From positions 8,790,512-8,854,511 of the forward strand of contig NC_086370.1 of the NCBI RefSeq assembly GCF_036324505.1: 64,000 nucleotides of DNA, read 5' to 3'. The position numbers and the translations under genes are program-made. This document shows, piece by piece, positions 1-12,300 of this stretch (positions are counted from its first letter, which is position 1; every line of letters begins with the position of its first letter). This DNA is from Eleginops maclovinus (Eukaryota > Chordata > Actinopteri > Perciformes > Eleginopidae). Below the pieces are notes generated by a model, which worked only from the letters and a program-made list of their open reading frames with translations, did not search any database and was not told where the DNA came from.

Positions 1-212
1 CACAACTGGGCCGTAACATTTGCTTCACAGACTGCGGCTACAACCCAAATGCTATTTATTACTGGGCAATAAAAGGGCCACCAAGCACACATAAAGGAGG
101 CAGTGTGTGCCGCTTGAAGACAATGATCAATGACTCAGATGAGCTGCGACCACAAGTGTTTAACATGTGGGACTGGTGACTAATATGGCAGCCATTAATG
201 TCAGCTGTTTAC
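1..212 (-). other. start of the ptk7 intron after exon 11, cut by the window edge
   Basis: The donor GTAAAC of exon 11 opens this intron at 212. No Ig7-like coding stretch is readable in the remaining 200 bases on the minus strand, so the exon for Ig7 lies outside the window. Confidence 0.7.
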
Positions 213-362
213 CGGCCACTATGAGGGTCACCAGGGCTCGGATCTCCCCCTGGAGGCTGTTGGAGGCGATGCAGGTGTAGTTGCCGGCGTTGCTGCGGGT
301 GACTTTGGTGAAGAGGAGCTGGCCGTTCCTCTGCTCCACTCGAGGAGGTAGCTCTCCTCCAT
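213..362 (-). CDS. ptk7: ptk7 exon 11: second half of Ig domain 6
   Basis: This 150-nt exon completes an Asp codon and reads [18 protein letters not shown], then [17 protein letters not shown] (second Ig6 cysteine) and [13 protein letters not shown] plus one base. [14 protein letters not shown] matches PTK7 closely. The acceptor is CCCCTGCAG after a C/T-rich tract (complement from plus 363) and the donor is GTAAACAG (plus 205-212). It is the last exon visible; Ig7 must be in an exon to the left of position 1. Confidence 0.95.
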
Positions 363-3300
363 CTGCAGGGGGAGACAGAGAGACACAGGGAGAGGAGGGG
401 GGGGTGAGGCTGGTGCTGCATGTGGTTAAATCGACTCCATCACAGCAAAGGCAGATGAATGGAGGAAATGATCCGTGATATGAGCTTTCCTCACACTCAT
501 TCCCGAGGAAAGCTCTTTTATCATCATTAGAATAAAAAGGAGTACGGGCTGCGGCTACATTTTGAGGAGATTCTTTCTTAAGTGTTAAAACGATCATTTC
601 TTATCGGGTTTAAAAAAGGGACAGTTCACGCCAAAATGTTCTGTATTTGTAGTTCCAGATTGATTTTATGTAAAATGTGGTGCCATAGAGAGGTCTGCCT
701 TCTTTTGAATAAAATTGAACCAGATGGCACTGAGCCTGTGGGGCCTAAAGCGCCAAAAGAAATCTATTTATAAACTCAACAGCATTGTGTTTTTCTAGAA
801 ATAATGACCTGGATATTCAAGATAATCCAGTCTTGGTGTGAGCAGTATCATATCAGCCCTATTTTATTTCTAGTGAACTATACCAACCAAAGAGTGAGCA
901 TGTGCCACGAGAAGATGGACATTTGATTTGGAAAGCAATGGAAAGAAAAGTTGTTTTTACATAGTTTCTACATAAAGCTGCTCACAACAAGGTTTGTGGA
1001 TTATTTTGAGTATCTGGGTATGATTTCTGGAAAGAAACATTGTTAGTGAGTTTTTCAAATGTATTTTAAATGTCACCATAAGCCGAGTACACTGTAGTTC
1101 CATTAAATTAAAGAAAAAGAATACATCTCTACAGCTGAAACCCCCAACACCTGGCTACTTAAATCAAACAACATATTAGAGATGTATAAAAGAGAAAACA
1201 GGTAGTGCAGTGTTTAGGGTGTCCTTTTAAGCTATTAGGATCTAATGGTAGGTGTGCTCACCTGCTTTGGTCCAGCGAATGGCGGGGCTCTCTCTGCCTT
1301 TAGCTGAGCACTGGATGGTGATCTCGTTGTCCAGTTCCAGACACTGAGAAGGCTGGGGGGTCGGGGTGAACTTCAGCTTCTCTGAAACACAAGTCAAAAC
1401 ACCACGAGGACTTTACACATATGATAAACCCAGAGAAAGGGGGGCGGCCGTGTCAAAACCTCCTTTGTGCATCTCAGCCTGCACATGAAATGACAGTAAT
1501 CTGACGCACTTCATGCTCAGACACATTCAGGGACCACATGTACACACAGATCAGATGAGTCTACCAGAGGCTGAGATCAACAGAAATCACAAGACAAAAC
1601 AGTGACATGTCAGGCCCTTTATCAGGGTAATCTTATCGGTGATAGGAATTTACCAATCAGATAATGTGCAAAAAGGGAGGCAAAAACAAAGCTGACGTGC
1701 ATGAGTCATATTTTACACCTCTGTGGGTGTCCTGCAGTGTGCCCAGAGACAAACATGGACATGCTCTTCCTATTTCTGGAAACACTCACAAGCCCACAGG
1801 CATGACCACATTTGTTTTATATTTTCCCTCAACGATGTATTACTCATTCAGCCTGGAAATGATTTCACTCATTACCAATCATTTTTCAGTCAGTGTGGGG
1901 GATAAAGGCTTCAAATATCTGCTTAGTGTACGCTAAGGGTATAATCTACTGTACATATTGACAAGCTGGGTGATTCCCCTCGAGGCTTACCGAGCACACT
2001 GACCCGCGCCTGCCCAGACAGTCGGCCGCCCTCCGTCTTCGCTTCACAGCCGTAAATCTGCTGGTCGTACACCTCCACGTTGTTGATCCTGAGTGTGCCG
2101 TTAGGGAACAGCTTGAAACGAGAGTCCTTAAAATAAAAGAGGAAAATCAATAACATTCAAGGATCTCTATCGGGGTATTTTATAGAAGGTATTGTCCCAA
2201 ATATGATGGATATCTTGTCAAAATACTGTAAATAGCCAGCAAAATTGCATCATGAGAAAATGGTGCAAGGTGGAACCTCCTACACAGGAAATCAACATAA
2301 TGGAAAAACTGACATACCAGATAATCACAGTTTGAAGTCAAATGGGAGGAATATTTAGGAACCAAACAAGCACCAAGGATTACTGACTGTCATAACAAAT
2401 GGATGAATCAGAATGTGTCTCCCAACTGCATTTTCAAAAATGGTATTTATTATGTAATTTCATCATTATGATTTTTGTATTGTATAAACGGCTGTATTGT
2501 TTTCTCACTTTGTGGGCATGTACATGTGCAATGCTGTTCTGAATGTTGCTGAATGAAAAGGAAAACAAAATCAAACATTGATAAAAAGTCACTTTCAACC
2601 GTGTGTTAGCCGACCTCTGGTGTGAGCATGATGTTGTTGCGGAGCCATGTGACCTCAGGCTCAGGGGTGGCCTGAGCGTGGCAGTGAAGGTAACCTGGTT
2701 TACCTTCCTCTAGGTGGCTGTCCTGAGGCCTCAGCACCCACACTGGGGCAGCTGCGGACACACATACGCACACAAAAATGTGTTATATAAGCAGAGACAT
2801 TCTACACCAATACAGTTAACAGAATGTCCTCAGCTGCATATAGAGCCCCTTAAAGGAATACACAAAGTGTTAATAAGCCTCAGCCGTGGTCAGTCTAAAC
2901 ATAGACACCATTTATTATCTGTGTGTATCTGGTAGATGCTCTGTGATCCCAGCATGCTCCTGACATTAAAGGCTAACCGTAACACAAAGAATGCTTCAAT
3001 GACCTATGCTAACCCACACTGGCTGTCTTATACTCTATTCATTTGTTTTCACTACTTTTTTGGGTTGCTATAAAAAACTAAAACTAAACAAATGATGTTT
3101 CTCTCTGTTATCTTTTTGACGCCCTCAAACTCACACACAAAACGCACCACAAACAAAGTTAGTTGAATTTAGCTGATAGCATTTTAGCGAGCTCTTCTGG
3201 ACACGGTCATTATGTAGTAAACATCTGATACAGTGATATCTGATACACAGGGACACAGAGCCTTCTTTTCCCATAATGCTCTGGTAAAGCATCTTTCAAC

Positions 3301-6300
3301 AGCTCTCCTAAATTACCACTTCTTCCAAAGCCCAAGCAGTTCCTAATACTTGTTTTGTAAATGTAAGATTAAGCTCAGACTGAGGCTTTTTTTCTTCAGA
3401 TATTATAGAGCAGAGGTGTTACTCGTGTGAGGGCTAAAACAAACGTCATCTGTGAACATGTTGAAGCTGTGTGTGACTCACTGGCCACGGTGAAGGTGAC
3501 CTCCTGGGTCTTGCGTCCCGCCCTGTTCTGGGCCACGCAGGTGTATGTGCCCGAGTCCCCTCCCTCTGTGGGACTGAAGACCAGATCCAGGCCGTCCTGG
3601 TACACCCGGCCCTCCATGGGCACCCGCTGACCCTCCCTCTCCCACCACACCTCGGGCTCGGGTCTGCCTCGTGGGGGGCGGCAGGCCACCCGCTGCAGGG
3701 TGTCCGCTGTGAAAACCTTCGACATCTTTGGTACCATGTCATCAATCTCTGTGATGGGAAGCAGAATTTTCAGCATGAAGAAGCAATTTGAGTGCAGGAC
3801 AAATTGATTAACACAAAGCCACTGATAACCATCAATCTGCCTTCAAAGACACTGAAGCGCTACGCTGTGCTGTGTAAGACGCCCTCTTTCTCCAGCCAGC
3901 AGGTGGTGCTGTTGCTTTTTGTTTTATTTCTTCTGTGTTTGGTAGCAGCCAATGGGGAGGCCTCACAGTGTAAATATAGGAAGTGTTACCACATGTTAGT
4001 AGTGGTAGACAAGGACAGAGATAATTATCATGAAGTTTGAATCTGCATCCATCCTTCTTCGCTATGTTGTGGATAGCATTGTCTGTGAGTATTGTGGTTC
4101 CTTACATATTCACAAGTGGATATCTATGTTTATTTAGATGTTTCTATGTTAAGTGGATCGTTATTCATGTGGATATTTTGTGGTGTTTGTGACGTAATGA
4201 ACCGTGGTATGTATATTTTTGTATCACAGCTAAGGGTCTAATTTCTATGTATATTGTGTTTTCTTTCAGTTTTACTCTGTTGACTTGTGGAGGTAAAACA
4301 TCTTATTAAAGAGGATAAACGCTTGCCACTTGTCGAGGAGTTATCTGTCTGCATACAACAGTGAGGGCAGAACAGTAAAAAGACACATTTGTCTACATCA
4401 TCAAAATATCAGGAGGATACACACGTCAGTCTTCCATAAGAAACTAAACATGTCTCAGCCACGAGATGATGAATCCACGTCAGTCCACACTCATGCATCA
4501 AAATTATCAAAGGGCTCCAGTAAGTCATCTGCCAGCATGGCTGCTGTCAATGCACGGGCTAGGGCGGAGGCAGCACGAGCCAGAGCGGCCTATGCTCAGA
4601 AGGAAATTCAAATGAGAGTAAAACAAGCAGAACTCAGAGTGGAAGAAACACGTCTGGAGGCTACATTGGAAGCACTTCATCAGGAACGAGATGCAGAAGC
4701 AGCTCTCGCTGAAGCCAATGTATACGAAGCTGCAGCAAGCGAAATAGAAGAAGACCGCATAAGCTTTCGCCTCCCACGGACATTTCACCCATTAGAACGC
4801 ACGAGTATGTGAAAGACCAACTTCTCCAAAATGAGAAATTAACCCCACATGCATCCATGAAGCCTAATGAGGCCCCAGCGGGTTCAACATTTAACCAACT
4901 CAAGCAGGAAGTTGAAGCGCCTGATCCGAGATCTCCATACATGTTGCTGCCTTGCAAGAACAATGCAAATGACCGAGCATCCCAGCCACCTAGGAGCTTC
5001 GCAGTACATGAACAACCACAATGGTCAAGTCCTCGGATTCCCCCACAAGAAACCTCAAGTATTTATGACCTTCCCAGATTTCTAGCTAGACGTGAGTTGC
5101 TCACTGGAGGCCTTATAAGGTTTAGCGACAAGCCAGGTGACTACTGGGCGTGGAAATCCTCGTTTCAAAATGCCATCCAAGGTCTACATCTAACAGCCAG
5201 TGAAGAGCTTGACTTGTTGACTAAGTGGTTAGGCGACAAATCCTCACAACATGCAAAACGCCTCAGAGCAGTGCATATTAACCACCCTTCTTTCGGTCTG
5301 AACAAAGTGTGGGAGAGACTTCAAGAGTGTTATGGATTCCCTGAGGCCTTAGAAAAGGCTTTGTTTGATAAGATAGAGCAGTTCCCCAGAATTACCAACA
5401 AGGAGCCTCATCTGCTACGTGACCTTGGTGACCTTCTGTTAGAGATTGACTCTGCTAAGAGCAAAGGCCATATACCAGGATTGCTGTACCTTGACATGGC
5501 ACGAGGAATTCATCCCATAGTGGATAAACTTCCATTCGGCCTGCAAGAGAAATGGATGACGAACGGAACCAGATACAAACATGAACATTCTGTGTCATTC
5601 CCTCCTTTCTCGGTCTTCGCCACCTTCATTAAAGATGAAGCCAAAATGAGAAATGACCCCAGTTTTATGTCTTTGGTTCCACCCACCTTCGCTGCTTTCA
5701 ACGCAGACAAGCATCTGGGAAAACACGACAAATCACAGTCCACAGAACAGAAGTGGTTAGCTCCGAACACAAGCCAAGTGCTGAAAAAGCAGCTACAGAC
5801 CCCAGCAAAGAGTGTCCCATCCACAAAAAACCTCATCCACTCAAAAAATGCAGGTTATTCTGGGAGAAGTCTCTGGAAGAACGTAAGGCTTATCTGAGAC
5901 AAAATCAGATATGTTTCCGATGTTGTGCTTCTTCCGGCCATCAAGCAAAGAACTGTAAGGTGGAAATCCACTGTTCAGAGTGTGAAAGTAACTCACACAT
6001 CAGCACTCTCCACGCTGGTCCTGCACCATGGGCAACACACAGGTTTGCAGGACCTGTCTTTGACCACGGCGGGGAGCAAGGCTCAGCCTCACCCATTGCT
6101 ACGTCTACATGCACACAGGTGTGTGGAAATAGGGTCGGTAGACATTCATGTGCCAAGATTTGCCTCGTCGATGTCTACCCAAAAGATCGCCATGACCAGC
6201 GACTCGGAGCTTATGCTATCTTGGATGATCAGAGCAACAAGTCTCTGGCTAGATCTTCCTTTTTCGACATCTTTGGGATTGACAAAAACTCTTCTCCTTA

Positions 6301-9300
6301 CACTCTCAAGACGTGTGCAGGTGTTTCAAAAGTGACTGGGAGAAGAGCAAGTAATTTCATAGTGGAATCAGCTGATGGCCAATCCAGTCTGGCTTTACCC
6401 ACGCTTATTGAATGTGACATGCTCCCTGACAATCGAAATGAAATACCAACTCCTGAAGCCGCTCACTATCATCCACATCTCAAGGACGTCGCTCCAGAGA
6501 TTCCAGCACTCGATCCCAAGGCTGATATTCTGTTGCTACTTGGAAGAGATGTTATTCAGACTCACAAAGTGCTCGAACAGCGCAACGGACCCCCAAATGC
6601 CCCGGTCGCACAGAAGTTAGCGCTGGGGTGGGTTATTGTTGGTGACAATTGTCTTGGCGGAGCTCACACACCTGGGCATGTGAACGTTCTAAAGACAAAC
6701 ATCTCGGACAATGGAAGACCAAGCTACATGATTCCATGTCAAAACAACATGCTGGTGAAGGAAAGTTTTGATTGCCAAGATGCCATGGGAGATACAGTCT
6801 TTCAATCCACTAGCGCAGACGAGAAACATGCCTACTCCATAGAAGAAAGAACCTTCCTGCAGATAATGGAGAAGGAAGTCTATCAAGATGACTCAAACAC
6901 CTGGGTGGCCCCGTTGCCAACAACAAACGGCTAGCAAGTCAACGTCTCTCCTCAGTACGTCGCACGCTGAAGAAGCGACCTGAAACAAGACAACACTTTG
7001 TGGACTTTATGCAAAATATATTTGACAATGGTCATGCAGAACCAGCACCCCCACTAAAAGAGCATGAGGAACATTGGTATCTTCCCTTCTTTGGGGTTTA
7101 TCACCCTCATAAGCTAGAACAAATCAGGGTGGTCTTCGACTCGAGTGCTCAACACCACGGAGTGTCTTTAAATGATGTCCTTCTCACAGGCCCCAATCTC
7201 AACAACAGCCTGCTGGGTGTCCTTATGCGGTTCCGCGAAGAGCGAGTGGCAGTAACTACTGACATCAAGCAGATGTTCCATTGCTTCTTGGTGCGAGAAG
7301 ATCACAGGAACTTCTTACGCTTCCTTTGGCACAAGAACAACGACTTGGAGCAACCGATAGCGGAGTACCGCATGAGGGTGCATGTCTTCGGGAACAGTCC
7401 ATCACCTGCCGTGGCGATCTACGCGCTCAGAAGAGCATCCGAAGACCAAGAAAGAATCGACTTTCAATCAAAACACCTAGTTGAGCGCCATTTCTATGTT
7501 GATGATGGTCTCATTTCATTTCCATCAGAAGACGAGGCTGTTGCGGCTCTCAAGGCGGCCCAAGAAACGCTAGCTGCATCCAACTTAAAGCTGCACAAGA
7601 TAGCTTCTAACAGCATCAACGTGATGAAAGCGTTTCCAAAAGAGGATCTTGCAAAAGGCTTAAAGGACCTTGATCTTGGAGCAGACTTCCCACCCATGTT
7701 ACGAAGTCTAGGAATAAGCTGGGATGTTACCACTGACGAGTTTACCTTCCAGGTTTCCAGGACAGAGAAACCTTACACTCGCAGAGGTGTGTTATCAACC
7801 ATAAACAGCCTTTATGACCCGCTTGGTTTTGCAGCTCCAGTCAGCATTAAAGGTAGAGCCCTACTAAGAGAGCTTACAACGGAGGCCTGCCAGTGGGACG
7901 AACCCCTTCCTGAAAGGAAGCTTAAAGACTGGTGTGAGTGGAAAGACTCAATCAAAGATCTGGAACGCGTCCGCATTCCAAGGACATACACTACCATTCC
8001 ACTGAGCAGTTCAACAGACAGGGAGCTTTGTATTTTCTGCGACGCCTCTATACAAGCCATAGCAGCTGTAGCCTACATTAAAGTTACGGATGCAGAAGGC
8101 AAAAGTGAACTTGGATTTCTGTTCGGCAAGGCTAAACTTGCGCCGCAACCAGAGGTGACTATCCCCAGACTAGAACTTTGCGGAGCTGTTTTGGCAGTGG
8201 AAAATGCAGACATGCTTTCAGAGGAGATGGATGTCCAGTTTCATTCTCTGCGGTTCTTCACCGATAGTAAAGTTGTCCTCGGGTACATTCGCAATGAATC
8301 CAGAAGGTTTTATGTCTATGTAAGCAACCGTGTGCAGAGAATCAGAAAATCATCCCTACCAGAACAATGGAGCTATGTTCCCACAGATGCAAACCCGGCT
8401 GACATTGGTTCAAGGTCAATACCTGCTAACGCCTTGATGTCCAGCATGTGGCTAAAGGGTCCAGACTTCCTGTTGAAGCCAAAACAGAACGATGACGATA
8501 CCGAACCCTCCTTCGACCTGGTGAACCCAGAGTTTGATCCTGACATCCGTCCTCCTGTGACCTCCTGTGCCACTCAGATTGTGAGGTCTCCCTTGGATCC
8601 GAGATGTTTCGAATCATTCTCAACCTGGAGATCGCTTGTGAGAACCATAGCAAGGCTGATCCACATAGCCAGGTCCTTCAAGCGAGAAAGCAGTAAGACC
8701 AAATGTCAAGGCTGGCACATATGCAAAGTTCTCTGCCCAGAAGACCTCGCCTGGGCCAAGGAAGTCATCATACGCAGTCTTCAACGCAAGGCCTTCCCCG
8801 AAGTGTTTGCATGCATAGAAGCAGGAAAAGAAATTCCCAAACAGAGTCAGCTCACAAGGTTGTCTTCTTACCTGGACAACGCAGGTTGCCTCAGAGTTGG
8901 CGGTCGTTTGTCTAAAGCTGATATTGGAAGCGACGAGAGAAACCCACTCATCATTCCTCACAGTCACCATCTGACTACCCTACTTATCAGACACTATCAC
9001 CAACAAGTCCAGCATCAAGGGCGCCATTTCACAGAGGGTGCAGTGAGGTCAGCTGGCCAATGGGCATGGTGGTCAAAACCTTCCCCAGCCACGACGGGAA
9101 GGTCAGGAAAGTAGAAGTCAAGGTTTCATCTGGAGGAAAATGCAAGGTTTTCTTGAGGCCCGTAACTGACACTGTCCTCCTCCTTCCTAACAATCAAGAT
9201 GGGGACAATCAAAATAAAATGTAATTGTGACATCTCATAGATGTCAAGCGGGGAGTGTGCTGTGTAAGACGCCCTCTTACTCCAGCCAGCAGGTGGTGCT

Positions 9301-12300
9301 GTTGGTTTTTGTTTTATTTCTTCTGCCTTTGGTAGCAGCCAATGGGGAGGCCTCACAGTGTAAATATAGGAAGTGTTACCACATGTTAGTAGTGGTACAC
9401 AAGGACAGAGATAATTATCATGAAGTTTGAATCTGCATCCATCCTTCTTCGCTATGTTGTGGATAGCATTGTCTGTGAGTATTGTGGTTCCTTACATATT
9501 CACAAGTGGATATCTATGTTTATTTAGATGTTTCTATGTTAAGTTGATCGTTATTCATGTGGATATTTTGTGGTTTTTGTGACGTAATGAACCGTGGTAT
9601 GTATATTTTTGTATCACAGCTAAGGGTCTAATTTCTATGTATATTGTGTTTTCTTTCAGTTTTACTCTGTTGACTTGTGGAGGTAAAACATCTTATTAAA
9701 GAGGATAAACGCTTGCCAGGAGTCATCTGTCTGCATACAACAGTGAGGGCTGAACATATGCATTCAGGATTTCACGAGGAACCTAGAGCTAAATTAATTC
9801 CAACACACAGATCCATCTTGTTAGAAAAGTCCTCTGATTTGTAGCGCAGGGCACAGTCATTAGGGAACAAAGCGCACAGAATTGAACTGGGTATATATAG
9901 GTTGTACGGGAATTATCTCGGGTCTGGGTGAGGTGGGTCATATCAAAACTGGCAGCCCCCTATACGGAAAGTGGAATGTGATCTGTGGTACAAAGACTCA
10001 CAAGACCTCCCACTACACTGTGGTTTAATACTGCGAGTCCCAAATGGAAGTCATTAACACTTTATTGGCCGACATTGGTCTGAAAGCTGGTCAGCGGCTG
10101 CGACCTTCTACCAAACTGAGATCCAAATCGATTAATGACAACAGAGGAAAACACACTTTTCTCAGCAGATTAAAGGAAAGCAGAGCTGAGAGAAAGAAAG
10201 GGAAGGGGGGGGGGGGGTAAATGAGGTGGAGCCGTGATGGAGTGACTGTTTCAACTTGTCCCTCAATACTGAATTCTACTGTGACACAATCCCCTATAAT
10301 GCCCGCGGGGATTACCATCAGATTAAGTGAATTAAGGTATTTAAATGGAGCTGTGGTTCACTGGGTTAAAACTGCAGATGCAGTCGTAGCTCCTTAATCC
10401 GAAACCCTTGGGGAAAAGAGGGAGCTGCTCGAGTGGAATAAGGTGATCGGGAGAACTCAAACGCATAGAAATTCCAGCTCTAAGCTTACACAAAATATTT
10501 GACTTGCATGCACATGCATTTCAAAATGCCGCCTGATTAGTAAAATGAGATGATGCTACGATTGTTCCGGCTTTAAGATCAAGCTGCCATTTAAAACACT
10601 GGTTTAAGAGCTCTGTTTCGAGAGCAGGCACTGTTATGTGCTTTAATAAAGACAACTTGTGTCTGAACTTGAATATTACATTGTTTTCCCTCCACAGATT
10701 AGAACCCAGCCTGTGAACAACCACAAAATGATATTTGTAAAACGCTTTTTGTTTTGATTTTAAGTGGTTAAGCATACCCAACCATTTGCAGGTTAGTCAT
10801 TTCCTAGCAGGTAATTCCTAGTGATAGATGAAAATCACAGGGGCAGGTATAATGACATTTTAAAGCGCATAATTACACTGGTGGTTAAACCAGTTTGAGT
10901 CATACTGGTACGTTATTTAGTGTTACGTATGCCAGGTGCTGCTGCAATTTGGAGAAAGCTAAACAAGTTTGGCAAACAGCCGGAATGCTGGAGGAAATAA
11001 TATGGAGGGGAAGCAGGAAAATGCTCCAGCGCGCGTGCGTGTGTGGTGGGTACAGCTGGGCCGGATGTCAATAAGGGAATGTGAGTATCATAGGAGAGAT
11101 CTACCAGAAGAAGAAAGGAAGGGGGGAGGAGAATGAGATGGAGGGCAGGATAAATATGTAATCCAAATGCCCCTCTCGCTCTCAGCTTACAGAATCACAG
11201 GTGTTTATCTCTCAACACCTCGACAACTGCAAGTATGTGTGTGTGTGTGTGTGTGTGTGTACCAGCTATGAGTAGGGAGGCCTCCAGTGCCACATGGGAC
11301 CCTCTGAGGCCGCGGCCGACACACTTGTAGGTCCCCGTGTTCCTGGGCTTGACCTGGGTGATCAGCACCGTGCCGTTGGACAACAGGATCACACTGCGGA
11401 ACAAAAAGAAGAAATAGAGGTTTGGTCTTCAGCTCTTTTAAAATGTCTTTCTGTCGCTGACCGACACATTATCTGTACCTGAAGGCACATTAACAGAAGC
11501 ACATGTCACAGGAATGTAACACACACTCCCGTCGCCAGATCTCACTCCGATTGCACCTGAAATAATTTGTTTTGGCATGCTGGGAGCATGAGATGGGAAT
11601 GCTCGGCCACAAAGGACCACCAGTGCCACTTTTTTTAGAATACAACTTTTTCTGTACTTGGCATGTTACCTGACGCTATCTGAATTGCCCTGATTCAATA
11701 AAGCGAAGCCATCTGCTGCCCTAAATAGGTTAGAGTTAATGCTAAGAATGTGTCCTGCACAGGGATTTAATTTTAAAAAAGTCTTTTTTTCTTTAAGAGC
11801 AGGATTGATGGCTGGCTTCTGGCAGGCTGAAGGGAGTTTCAGTGCCAGTGATGGACGGATGAGGAGTAATTAAAGGCCGACCTTAAGCTAGCTTCGAGGC
11901 TGACAGATAAGAAGCTGCACGTCCCGCGCAGCACAGGAAGAAAAAGTTAAACAGGACGAACTCAACGGCTCATCATGGCTGAATGACAAAGCCGTTTTAC
12001 ATATATATATATATGAGGGAAAAGTGAATATGTAAAGCAGAGCTGAATAAGGTGGAGGTGCTGCTGGATCTATTTTTCCACCAGACTCCCTGAGGAGGGG
12101 GGATATTTCTGTGTCATCTCTTATTCTCTGTGCAGTAGCAAAAAGGGAAATGAGCTTTGGGAGTTTGGGTGAGGAAAAATAACCACAAAACAAAATGAAC
12201 AAAGGCAGATTTCGTTTTCTAAAGCAATCATCTTTATATCTGCAAATATGAGCAGGAAGAATTGTTTTGGTTTCAAATGTTTCCTCCCAGAGTTGGTTTG

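Larger units (their letters stand above)
3866..9756 (+). mobile_element. BEL/Pao-type LTR retrotransposon, internally broken, in a ptk7 intron
   Basis: A 5891-bp element on the plus strand, opposite to ptk7. It has two LTRs (3866-4374 and 9256-9756), a 5-bp target duplication and a purine tract just before the right LTR. The coding order is Gag with CCHC zinc knuckles, a protease region, reverse transcriptase (YVDD box), RNase H and the start of integrase, the BEL/Pao order, with no envelope gene seen. The reading frame changes near 4800, 5752 and 6915, and the integrase catalytic core is missing near 9050, so the copy cannot make its own proteins. The LTRs differ at about nine bases plus one 8-bp indel, so the insertion looks fairly recent. 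Confidence 0.93.

Noticed and set aside
9227..9430. Plus-strand open frame of 67 codons, similar to one at 3792-4040
   Set aside because: Both are translations of the two LTR copies, which explains their similarity.
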